Assembly: GCF_963678635.1 (NCBI RefSeq)
Contig: NW_026971280.1
Location: 1 to 64,000, forward strand
Reading direction: 5' to 3'
Length of the DNA stretch: 64,000 nt
From: Symsagittifera roscoffensis
Lineage: Eukaryota > Xenacoelomorpha > Acoela > Convolutidae
Below the pieces are notes generated by a model that was not told where the DNA came from, did no database searches, and was given only the letters and a program-made list of their open reading frames with translations. Position 1 is the first letter of the stretch; each line of letters opens with the position of its first letter. The position numbers were made by a program, and so were the translations under genes. This document shows positions 10,583 through 20,464 of this stretch, one piece after another.

Positions 10583-13500
10583 AACGCCGCTAAGAGAACG
10601 ATCTGATTTCTTTAACAAAAATCTTCACCAGGGTTGTGAATTTAATTTTTACCACGCAAAATGTCTCAAGGGAAAAAAGCTTAAATTGAGAAATCTGATG
10701 ATCGCTGCTAATTTTTTTCTACAACCACTTCAAAGTCAAGTATAATGCGTATCGCGGATTCATCTTTCGAAATACTCATTTTCGAAATACTCAAGATTCG
10801 TGTTGCGTCAAAACGTCTACTTTTATCCTCATCACGCAAAACGTAAGCAATGGGTGTAAGACATCTTTGAACTGGAACGTACATAGCGTATATTTAAAAA
10901 ATATAGTATGAACAGTAGAAAAACTTCAGACATAGGGTCGCAAAAAGAGTTTGTCGCGGCGTTACGTCCGAGGTACTCCTCGATCTTTACGATTTACTGA
11001 ACCCACGTTTTTTGATGGGGCAGGAATGGGAAAGCAGCAGTGATTATCCACAGTTGTTTCCTATTTTCTTTTTTGTCCGAATACGTTCATAACAATTGTT
11101 TTGTGCGCAGCGCCATGAAATTGGTTTATACGGCAGAACTCGTTGTTTAAATTGAGTATATCTTTTAAAATGCGATAGATCAAATGTTTTGATGGTAAAT
11201 AATATTTTCATCCTTTTTTGGAGATTTTTACAACAATGGACTGCCACCAAGTGTTTCCAGAAACAAACAAAACTGCTCGTATCAGGGCGAGTCCCTGAAT
11301 GTTCCGACTGCCTTTTAAAGTTTATGGAGCAGCAGTAATAACAAAAAAAATAAATGTAATAAAATAAAATGAAATTTTTTCTTCTGAAATTTGAATCTTT
11401 TTTAATGAAAAACATCCCCCCACACACCATATAAAGTACAAAAAGATAAATTTCGCTCCTTGTAACAAATCAATTATGGCAAATAAGCTTCTTTCAACCA
11501 ATTTGGAACAATTTCTAAGACGGATTAACTCTCCGCTTACGCGTTAATAGCGCGAAATATATCGCGCGTTGATTGTCCCAAATTGGCCAAAATGGCAATC
11601 TTTAAACCCCCGTGACTTTACAAAAAATGATCACAGATGAAATATATTTTCAAATTTGAGCTCAGGACAACAATACCTTTCGAATGATATGAAAAACATT
11701 CCGTCAAAAATGGCTAGTTAAAAAGTCGAAATTTGTCTGAAGAAAAAAAAACCCACCCCGAGCACATATATTCCGTTATTTTCGTATCGAAAGTCGGAAC
11801 AATAAAATGATCAAATAGTTTATTAATCGTCGGAAAAAGCTGTTTGTTGTGGTAACTTAATTGTTTTGCTGATCGTTGGACATAATGCAATTATCTAGAT
11901 AGTTTTAATTTCTCTGCCATGCATATATTTGTCAACCAGATTAGTTAAAGCAAATTTAAAAATTTTTCTAGGTGACAAGGTCACTTTTAAAATTAATCCG
12001 ACAAAATCTTTTTCTATCACTATAGGACACAAATGCAATTTTTACCAATGGGTTTTGTACTGGACTGTTCTTGCTGGGCTCTGATATGATTTTTTGAAAA
12101 AAAATATCCAGGATTGTTTAGTTATATCTTGAAAACCAAAAATCCACGGAGTTTTCTTTCCAATTATCGAAAAAAGCGAAGAAATATTTGTGCCTGGGTT
12201 TTTTATATTTTATCCAAACCACTTTCGATTGTTTTTCTAGCCATTTTGAAGGGATTTTTTTTATTTAATCTGAAAGATCTCCAGAGCTTATATTTAAAAA
12301 GCTTTTCGGCTTGTGATTTTTTCGTAAAGTTATGCAAGTTTAAATATTGCTAAATTGGGAAAATTTACGCGGGACAAAGTTTGTGCTATCATCGCGTAAG
12401 CGAAGATATAATCCATCCTAGAAATCGTTCCAAACTAAAATGGAGCTGCTATGCTATTTTGTTTTATGCGAAATGATTGTTTAGTTATATCTGGAAAACC
12501 AAAAATCCACTTTAGCCAATGGGTCTCTTTTAAACGGCTTTGTACTGGACTGTTCTTGCTGGGCTCTGATATGATTTTTTGAAAAAAAATATCCAGGATT
12601 GTTTAGTTATATCTTGAAAACCAAAAATCCACGGAGTTTTCTTTCCAATTATCGAAAAAGCGAAGAAATATTTGTGCCTGTTTTTTTTTATTTTATCTAA
12701 ACCATTTTCGATTGTTTTTCTAGCCATTTTGAAGGGATTTTTTAAATTTAATCTGAAAGATCTCCAGAGCTTATATTTAAAAAGCTTTTCGGCTTGTGAT
12801 TTTTTCGTAAAGTTATGCAAGTTTAAATATTGCTAAATTGGGAAAATTTACGCGGGACAAAGTTTGTGCTATCATCGCGTAAGCGAAGATATAATCCATC
12901 CTAGAAATCGTTCCAAACTAAAATGCTATGCTATTTTGTTTTATGCGAAATGATTGTTTAGTTATATCTGGAAAACCAAAAATCCACTTTAGCCAATGGG
13001 TCTTTTTTAAACGGTTTTGTACTGGACTGTTCTTGCTGGGCTCTGATATGATTTTTTGAAAAAAAATATCCAGGATTGTTTAGTTATATTTTGAAAACCA
13101 AAAATCCACGGAGTTTTCTTTCCAATTATCGAAAAAAGCGAAGAAATATTTGTGCCTGTTTTTTTTTATTTTATCTAAACCACTTTCGATTGTTTTTCTA
13201 GCCATTTTGAAGGGATTTTTTTATTTAATCTGAAAGATCTCCAGAGCTTATATTTAAAAAGCTGTTCGGCTTGTGATTTTTTGGTAAAGTTATGCAGGTT
13301 TAAATATTGCTAAATTGGGAAAATTTACGCGGGACAAAGTTTGTGCTATCATCGCGTAAGCGAAGATTTAATCCATCTTAAAAATCGTTCCAAACTAAAA
13401 TGGGGCCGCTATGATATTTTGTTTTATGCGAAATTCTTTTGGTGTATTTGCATAGCTGTGGGCATGGATTTCAAAAAAGACAAAAACAACGTGAAATTAT

Positions 13501-16500
13501 TTCTCATTTTATTGATTTTTTGAAACCAATATTACTACTCCATAGACGTCAAAGGGCGTTCGGAACATTCAGGGTGTCACCCTGATACAGGCAGTCTTGT
13601 TTCAAGTTTCAATTCAAATCTTTCCAATCAAGAGAGTTAGCTGAGACATCGAAATGCAAAAATTAGTTAACTTGGGTTTGCAGGTACAAACAAAACTGCA
13701 CAACCAAAACGGCGTGGTACTTGTTAGCACCCCTGGTTGCTATGGTTGGACTTATCTTGGTCCCCATTTCGGCGTTCATAGTCAGAATTGACGATGGCAT
13801 AAATGTGTACTGTTCGAACAAAAATGGAATCGTCGAGAATATGGTGGGAGTTGTGGGCATTCCGCCGATCTTGGTTGTGTCGGTGGCGACTCTGGCTCTG
13901 CTGTATATCATTCATGGGCGCAACAAGAAATCAAACAACGCAACTGACGATAAAGAGGTTAGAGTCAGGGGCGTTTATAGGATTGGGGCTCTTTTTCAAA
14001 ACATTTTCAAAAATTTTGTCGACCTTTTTTCTTAGGTCGACAAAGTTGATTTTCTGAGCTCTTTGAGTTTTTAATTTTAGCTCATTATCTTCAAAGTAGG
14101 ATCATGAGAGTAAAATTTTAAGCTGATCTATTTCAATCGACATTTTACTACCATTGAAGGAAAAAAAGCGATTCACTCAACTTATAAATCACAGATTTGG
14201 AATGAAGTATAAGTACAAAAATGTTAAGTACAGAGGGGGCAGACGTCCTTTTTTTCAAGGATTTGATCACCTGACTAGCCAAAGAGTCCCCCTTAGTACT
14301 ATTTCAGGACCTCCATTTAGCTGGCTTACCCTAAAGTTATTCTAAAGACGCCTTCGTAACTAGATTTTTTGGCCGAAACTGTCCAAAAAAGACTACAATG
14401 CCGTTTTTGACATTTTGTTCAAAAACTTACCTGCGGCGCAAACATCTGGCCAAAAGAAAAACTTTTTTGCTTCAGGAGAGCTCGGAAAATCAATTGCGTC
14501 TACTCAAAAAAAGTTCAACAAAGTTATCAAATTTTTGTTTGAAAAATCAACACCCCCCCCCCCCCTGAAAAAAATCCTAGATCTTCTCCTAAATTTGAGT
14601 GAAAAACCATGGTTGTACTACGGGATAGACAGAAATGCTTTTTTGAGTAAATTGATTATTTGAGCACAGTATGTTGGTGATCAAAAACGAGCAAAATTTT
14701 TTCTATACAATTGTCATGTGTGAATGTTGTATGATCCACTTTTTTGATTTAGAAAACAAAACCATTGATTTTATAATCATAAAACTTTAAAACCGTAAAA
14801 TAGACCAAAAATGTGCATAAAATTTGCATAAAAATAGTTTGCTTTCTTAACAATCTGTATGAAAATAGTATGATAAACAAATCTGCATACACTCCAGGTA
14901 TGAAAATGTAATAAAGGGGCGATTTCAGGGAGTTTGGAGGCAGAGGCATACGCTTCCTCCTCCCTTCAAAGATTCAATTCCTTCGCCAACCCTTTTGTAC
15001 TTATTTGTTGCAGAGACAATTCAACCACATACATTTCAGACTATTTCAACTATTTCAACTACAGACAGTTCAGCCACAAAAACTCTGACAAATCAACCAA
15101 AGACAGCTCATCCAATTTAGATCAAAGAAATCAAATCAAAACAAAATTAAAATTTCTAATTTGATTAGAACCAGGGTTTAAACTATTTAATATAGAAGTT
15201 TTTGACAAGGAAGAACAAATTTCAAAAATAAAAACGCACAAAAAATTCCGCTGTGAAAGTTCATGATATATCTTCATTAAAGGTGAAAATTTTTAGGTTC
15301 TTTTGTAAATGGTCCCGATTTGTAGTTCTTTGCGTGTTGCTCAAGTTACTCGTTGTCAAAGGAGTGTTAGGGTTTTGCCTTTCTAGTAATATTACCGGCC
15401 ATCACTCTCTCTATATTGATGTCGACATTTTTGCTCATCTTTAAAACGTGCTATGTAATTGAAGAGTGATGGAGTATATCTGAAGCGTCTCTAATCGGAG
15501 CTTTTTGAAAAGGAATGTTAAATCACAAGGGAGAACGAATGCCAAGTAGGTAAAATTTTTGCAAAAAAAACCATCGTCTGTGTACTTGCACGAAAATCTA
15601 TGTTTGTGTACATTTCGTCATAGTGACTTCGTATCATGCTGTATTCTTTTACACCAAAGAGATGAAGAGTCTTGGTTTTGTCGTTGCTTCATAAACAGGC
15701 AAGTCAATTTGTGCACTGAAAAAAAACCTGCACGGGAGCGTTACCGTTGTTTGTGGCTTTTTCTCGGATTTCGTAGGCAAATTTCTTTGTTTGAATTTTT
15801 AATAGGTGCTCGGTTTTTAAGATAATTTTTTGCTGTTTGTCAAATTAACCCACCGTTTTGCAGTTTTTGAATGTACATTGTTGCCATTTAATAAAATTTT
15901 TTAAGATGAAGATGTTTTTTTCCGCGTGCAGATAGAATGAATTTCAAATACGTCAACTGCTGGTTAAAGTGAGTGAATGAGAGTGGTTCAGATGATAATC
16001 AAACATTCACTAAACCTATTTAATAATTGACATTGACCAACTTTGACTGTACTAAAAGACCACTTGATTGCTTACATTAGGCCTTAAACTCGATACTGGT
16101 TTCTGGTTGAACCATGATTTATTCGCAATTACATTTTTCTTTCAAAAAATATCAAATTTCAACTTAATTTTTCAACCATTTTTTTTAAATTACTTGAAAG
16201 ATGGTTGCATCCTACCACGCCTTAGGGCAATAATCGGTAGGGGTGTCTGAAAAAGCTTTGACTAATATCCTTTTGACCACCTGTAAAAATCATAATTTCG
16301 GTTCTAAATTCATTCTTGTTGATCGACGTTTGAGTATTTGTTCCTGCTGGATTTTTTTCAGCGACTACTCCAAACTTGGAAACAATTTTAATTGTCTAAT
16401 ATTACGTGAAATTAAGTAAGTATTGGTTCTGTTAAACTGAAAGGTTTCATACGCATTTGAAAGGAGTTTTTTATAAGCCGTCTAAATAAAGCTTTAATGT

Positions 16501-16906
16501 TTTGTCGCAGTTGAAAACTTTTTGCCCGCACGTTTAAAAATATTAAAATTTTCTGAAAAATCTTTAGCCGAGTTGTCTCAGTCATTTTGATTGAACTGTC
16601 CTAATTTGAAAATGGCTGAGTTGTCTCACCGCAGTGTCTGAATGCGATTAATTTATGACATCCATTTTTTGGCCGACCTACGTTTCTTTTTTCTAAAAGC
16701 GCCTTGGGCACCTATACGGTTGTTTTGATTTGCCATTTTTTGATCAAAACTCTTCAAAACGTGCACAAAACTGGCTTTTCTGACCTATATTTTGCAAAAA
16801 TTTGCCTGCGATGCAGAAAGTTTTGTTAAAATAGGGTTCTTAAATATTGTGATAGTGCTCCGAAAATCAGTTTAGCCGACCTAAGAAGAATTCGTCAAAA
16901 TTTATT
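10583..16906. repeat. Tandem segmental duplication, unit B
   Basis: This is the second copy of 4260-10578. It contains the second GPCR exon (13684-13957), the same inverted-repeat element and the same MITE pieces. By eye there are only scattered single-base changes and small indels. Outside those features, for example 14950-16906, I see nothing coding. Confidence 0.95.
13684..13957 (+). CDS. GPCR exon version B: TM4-TM5
   Basis: This is a duplicate of the exon at 7361-7634 with the same acceptor and donor. The only protein change I see is Ala to Val in TM5 (GTT at 13874-13876). The 3' neighbour in the gene is the TM6-TM7 exon at 17235, so this version is the proximal one. Phase rules (enters phase 2, leaves phase 0, 274 nt) require that either version A or version B is used, never both. 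Without transcripts I cannot say whether both are spliced or one is dead. Confidence 0.75.
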
Positions 16907-17234
16907 TGACCTGAAAAATGGTCGACAAAAAAGGTCGATTCACCTGTTTTGGGTGGCAACGGACGCAACTTAATTCCCCACCCCGGCTCTGGGAATCTTG
17001 TGAATTTTGTAGGGAGTTTGCTCGTGCTTACAAATTTGGATAGAGTGGCTCTATCATTTTGAGCACCTTGAGGAAATCCTAGATCCAGCCCTGGATAAGC
17101 AGTCTTTTTCTTTTTCGGGAGGTGAACTCGGGGCAGCAGCTCAAAAAAACTCGTAAAAATATTTGGATTAACTGCAAAATTTTCCTTCAGTTGTAATTTT
17201 CCGTACAATCTCCTCCTTGCTATTTATGTTCCAG
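16907..17234. other. Last GPCR intron end
   Basis: This is intron sequence ending in the acceptor TTCCAG at 17229-17234. About 16915-17100 resembles the right part of the local MITE family, including a GGTCGA block and a final AATCCTAGATCCAGCCCTG. Confidence 0.5.
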
Positions 17235-17477
17235 GTAATTCTGGCTCTCACTGGCACTTCAGCTTTGTATGCCGTGTTCGGGATCATTTCGAACGGCTTC
17301 ATTTTCTTCGCCTACTGGATGGTGGATGCGGATTCCGTGAACGAGCACATTGTCTTCATGTCTATTGGCCAGCTGGTCAACACTCTGGGAATAATCTCGA
17401 GAAGTCCAATTCTTCTACTCATGAAGCCCATGCGAGATGCTTTCAAACGTGGCTTGAAACTCGCGCTCGGAAATTGA
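17235..17477 (+). CDS. GPCR terminal exon: TM6, TM7 and short C-tail
   Basis: The exon starts in phase 0 after CAG and ends with TGA at 17475-17477, encoding 80 residues. It shows a long hydrophobic TM6 ending F-F-A-Y-W, a short loop (DADSVNEH), a TM7 with an Asn and later Pro (VNTLGIISRSPILLL) in place of a standard NPxxY motif, and a basic tail (KPMRDAFKRGLK). It completes the receptor begun upstream. The DRL triplet and the divergent TM7 suggest an invertebrate-expanded rhodopsin-like subfamily, which I cannot name. Confidence 0.75.
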   Translation, partial: VILALTGTSALYAVFGIISNGFIFFAYWMVDADSVNEHIVFMSIGQLVNTLGIISRSPILLLMKPMRDAFKRGLKLALGN

Positions 17478-17669
17478 ACTTTCTACTGGGAAAAGTAACG
17501 CATTGAAGAGAGATTTTGAGGAATCTACTTAACAATTTCTCCATTTTGCTCGCTCTCATTTTGGTTTTGTTTAAAGCTAAATAAGCATTATGCATACCAA
17601 CAGTTAACAATTTTACACGCTTTGCGCTGCTAATGTTGGCTTTGATAAGTTTTATTGTCCAGCTGAACG

Positions 17670-17950
17670 TTTTTTTCCATTAAATAGAAAAATTGTTTCA
17701 AGTTATTCGAATATCATGGTGGTTAAATCGACTCGCTTTTTTCTTTTTTTTTGATCTTTTTTTATTAAATAGAAAATATGTTTCAAGTTATTCGAATATC
17801 ATAGTGGTTAAATCGACTCGCTTTTTTTCTTTTCTTAAGTCTTTTTTTCATGAAATAGAAAATATTTTCAAATTAATCGTATATAGCGGTAAAATGAATT
17901 TGTTTTATTCTTCTTTCTTTTTGCTTTTTTTCATTAAATGGAAATAAATT
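17670..17950. repeat. Three and a part tandem ~90-bp repeats after the GPCR stop
   Basis: Units begin with CATTAAATAGAAAA or close variants and contain TCAAGTTATTCGAATATCAT followed by a pyrimidine-rich tract. The first two units (about 17670 and 17759) are nearly identical, the third is diverged, and a partial fourth follows. They lie about 200 bp after the GPCR stop, so they may be in the 3' UTR. Confidence 0.8.
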
Positions 17951-18334
17951 TCAAATTCTTCCATTGGTGGTTTTTTGTGGAAATTCAGCCGAATTTCCAC
18001 GAATATTGGTGGTTTGGAAAAAGATGAGAAATTGTTAAGAAGATCTTTTCTCAGAACTGTTTCCCTGCATAGCCCCTAATTGATATTGTAACTCACCCTT
18101 CGGCCTTCACCTTCCCCGTGAGAGGAAAATTGAAATGAAAACTAAATCTATCCTAACTGTACCATCAAAAATTTTTCTTGGTTCAATTGAAAAATTCTTG
18201 GACATAATCTTTGTACTAGGAAACCAGAAATTACGAGCAGACTTTGTTTTTTCAATTAGTATTGAGACGCTTGAATTAAAATCCGGTAAAGTGTTAAATA
18301 AAAAAAAGCAGAGCCAATAGACAGCTGGAAATAC
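17951..18334. other. Spacer before retroelement copy 1
   Basis: This is AT-rich sequence with no gene recognised. It ends with the CATT target site of the LTR element. Confidence 0.5.
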
Positions 18335-18338
18335 CATT

Positions 18339-18748
18339 TGGAACCTGATCTAAACTACATTTTATGATTGGATAAATTAGATATTTTACCAATGTAAAGT
18401 ATTTAATATTAACCAATCATGATCCATCTAACTAACAATCCACTTATTTGTAAGTGCTGAAATTACTTGTAATTTCAGCACCAGAGAGATTTGAATTTAA
18501 CTTAGAAATTAGTTGAACTCTCCCGAGTACTTCAGCAGCCGCAATAAACCAGTATACCCTAGATCTATTGAGCCTAGCAGAGACTAGTTAAACAACCTGA
18601 GACTAGACAGTATAAGAGTAAGATTAGGATCGGTATTAGACTAAGAAGTTGCACGAATCTATCCGGCCGAAAATAAGATAGCGTGACGAGCAGACGGTGT
18701 ACCCTATCCGAAATTACTCTATGAGTTATACCCATCGGTCCTAACTCA
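18339..18748 (+). repeat. 5' LTR of copy 1
   Basis: This is 410 bp, TG...CA. It matches the 3' LTR (36923-37332) except at 18489 (A here, G at 37073), so the insertion is young or recently gene-converted. It contains AATAAA at 18543-18548, a TATAAG at 18611-18616 that could be a promoter element, and a 28-bp perfect palindrome. Confidence 0.97.
18454..18481. promoter_or_regulatory. 28-bp perfect inverted repeat in the LTR
   Basis: GTGCTGAAATTAC and its exact complement are separated by TT. The palindrome is intact in all four LTRs of the window (also 37038-37065, 44395-44422 and 56731-56758), although the two elements differ elsewhere in the LTR. It could be a dimeric transcription-factor site or an RNA hairpin just before the AATAAA signal. 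The function is inferred only. Confidence 0.75.
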
Positions 18749-18750
18749 TC

Positions 18751-18768
18751 TGGTGCGACCATAAGTCT
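18751..18768 (+). promoter_or_regulatory. tRNA primer binding site, copy 1
   Basis: It starts two bases after the LTR with TGGTGCGACC, the form expected for pairing with a tRNA 3' end (ending GGTCGCACCA). Pairing could continue past 18 nt, because the next bases, CGAAC, are the complement of a T-loop GTTCG. I could not assign the tRNA. The site is identical in copy 2. Confidence 0.7.
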
Positions 18769-18835
18769 CGAACAAGACCTTAATAGCTTAGAATTAACCA
18801 ATAATAGATTAGAATTTAGACAAAACATTTACAAA

Positions 18836-19069
18836 ATGTTATACGACAATAATTTAATCGAAATGTCTCTACGACTCAATAGATCAGAGCCAATATTCCG
18901 AACGAAAACAGAACTACCCGGAATTGGAAGAAGACCTCGAACCAGAGACGACATACGACAAAGCAGAAACTTACCATATAGTTATATGATAGTTCGGCAA
19001 AAGCCAGAACAAACTTTTGTATTTAGAATACTACTAGCAATGAATTTAGATTTTCATTTGCAAACATAA
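18836..19069 (+). CDS. Leader ORF (77 aa) upstream of ORF1
   Basis: This is a small basic ORF (motif RRPRTRDDIRQSR) between the primer site and ORF1. The frame stays open upstream through the primer binding site into the end of the LTR, to a TGA near 18719. Copy 2 has the same 77-codon ORF at 56144-56377. About seven of 77 residues differ between copies, more than in env, so conservation at protein level is weak. It may be a spliced leader peptide, or its openness may be accidental. I recognise no family. Confidence 0.35.
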   Translation: MLYDNNLIEMSLRLNRSEPIFRTKTELPGIGRRPRTRDDIRQSRNLPYSYMIVRQKPEQTFVFRILLAMNLDFHLQT

Positions 19070-19996
19070 AATTTTGAAGTCAATCTTCAAAATCATTTCA
19101 GGCGCTAAACAAAATTATTAATATACAATAACGATTGATAAAAAGATCTCAGATCGTTTTCCTAAATTCTGCAGTAATATACAAAACATGTTTGAAAAAT
19201 ATTTATTGAAAAATCAAAATAAAAATTAGTAGCATGACAATAAACGGTTAGTAATTATAAATCATCCTGTTGTTCCAGCTTCATCGCCTAAACATAACAG
19301 CATTCATAAGCTCACTAATATCATAAAAATACTAAATCTATTCTTTACACAAATTTGAAACATTTTAAACTTAAATTCACTTAATTTTAAAATCAGATCA
19401 TCAAGGCTTATCCTTGGATCTTAAATCATTTTCTATTTAATTAAATTTAAAACTTGATCATCAAGGCCTATCCTTGGATCAAAAAGAACAACTTTGTTCT
19501 CCCCCACCCACTTAACTAGTGTCTAACGACCTCAAACGTCGATTCACTATCGAACGCTTTCTAAAAACCCAGGACTAATAGAAATTTTTGAACAAAACTA
19601 ATCATTCAAATTAGGATAAACAGTGAAGAACTTCGGTTATTCATCCTTCACTTGATCCCCCCTCTTACCAGACCCAGGATAAATCTTAAACTTAGTAAGT
19701 TTAAAATAGTATCTAACGAACTACTCGCGTTCTAATTATACCTGAACCTTGTGGATCGATTTACTATTCTCCAACCCTGAACACAATCACTACCCTTAAG
19801 TAAGATTAAGTAAGTTAACACCTTAGCTTATACTATCCACGAGAAAGTATAAAATCATTCTTCGGAATCGATATACTTTTCTCCCCAACCCTGAACAAAT
19901 AGACCCAGGTTAGGCTAACAAAAAAATCGTAAGGACTAACAGTTTAAGCAAATAGAAATCATTTAACAACCTTTTGCATCCGTCATCCTAAACCTT
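19070..19996. other. Structured leader between the primer site and ORF1
   Basis: No ORF above noise. It contains loosely repeated blocks such as TCTAACGA followed by a TCGATT-ACTAT stretch and AACCCTGAAC or CCCAGG, spread over 19500-19920. Copy 2 keeps these blocks. Such a leader could hold packaging, dimerisation or internal ribosome entry signals. Confidence 0.5.
19396..19480 (+). promoter_or_regulatory. Twin hairpins 60 bp apart in the leader
   Basis: The 25-nt sequence GATCATCAAGG-CYTAT-CCTTGGATC occurs at 19396-19420 and 19456-19480. Each copy can fold with CAAGG pairing CCTTG plus outer GATC ends. Both hairpins are kept in copy 2 (near 55733-55818, reverse strand). Paired leader hairpins resemble dimerisation or packaging signals of retroelements, which is an inference. 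Confidence 0.5.
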
Positions 19997-20464
19997 ATGT
20001 CATTTAAAAACCTAGGAAATAAACAAACAATCGTTTTACACAATTGTGAAAGAGATAATAAAAAATACGACCTTGTAATCACACCTCATACACAAACAGT
20101 TGGATACATTAGAACAAAACGACAAACATTAAAGAGAAAAATAATAACTAAACAAAGACAAATAACACGAAAAAGATTTTCAAAAAATCGAAACGCATTT
20201 TCAGAATCAGAAACCAACAGTTTAGACGAACTTTATAAATTAAAAGAATCAATAGATAAAAATTGCCCAATTCACGATCAATTATATTTCTCTGACTCAG
20301 AAACAACTTCAAATTCATCAAAAAGAGGAAAAAGAAGAATAAAAAAGCAGTATAAACACAAACCAGTACATTTATACAATTGGAATCAACCAATTAGACA
20401 CATTGATAATTACATATTAACAGTCATCGAACGAAAAAATGAGCTCAACGCACACCCCAGGTGA
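19997..20464 (+). CDS. ORF1, basic 155-aa protein before gag
   Basis: This Lys/Arg-rich ORF has a run of basic residues around positions 38-62 and acidic/serine patches (SESETNSLDEL and SDSETTSNSS). It overlaps the gag start by 26 nt in another frame. Copy 2 retains a full 155-aa version (54748-55215) with about seven changes. The position suggests a matrix-like or nucleic-acid-binding accessory protein, but I recognise no domain. Gag could be reached by leaky scanning or by re-initiation at the overlap, which contains a run of six A. Confidence 0.65.
   Translation: MSFKNLGNKQTIVLHNCERDNKKYDLVITPHTQTVGYIRTKRQTLKRKIITKQRQITRKRFSKNRNAFSESETNSLDELYKLKESIDKNCPIHDQLYFSDSETTSNSSKRGKRRIKKQYKHKPVHLYNWNQPIRHIDNYILTVIERKNELNAHPR

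Noticed and set aside
17670-17950. CRISPR-like regular repeats
   Set aside because: Units are contiguous tandem repeats without unique spacers, in a eukaryotic context.
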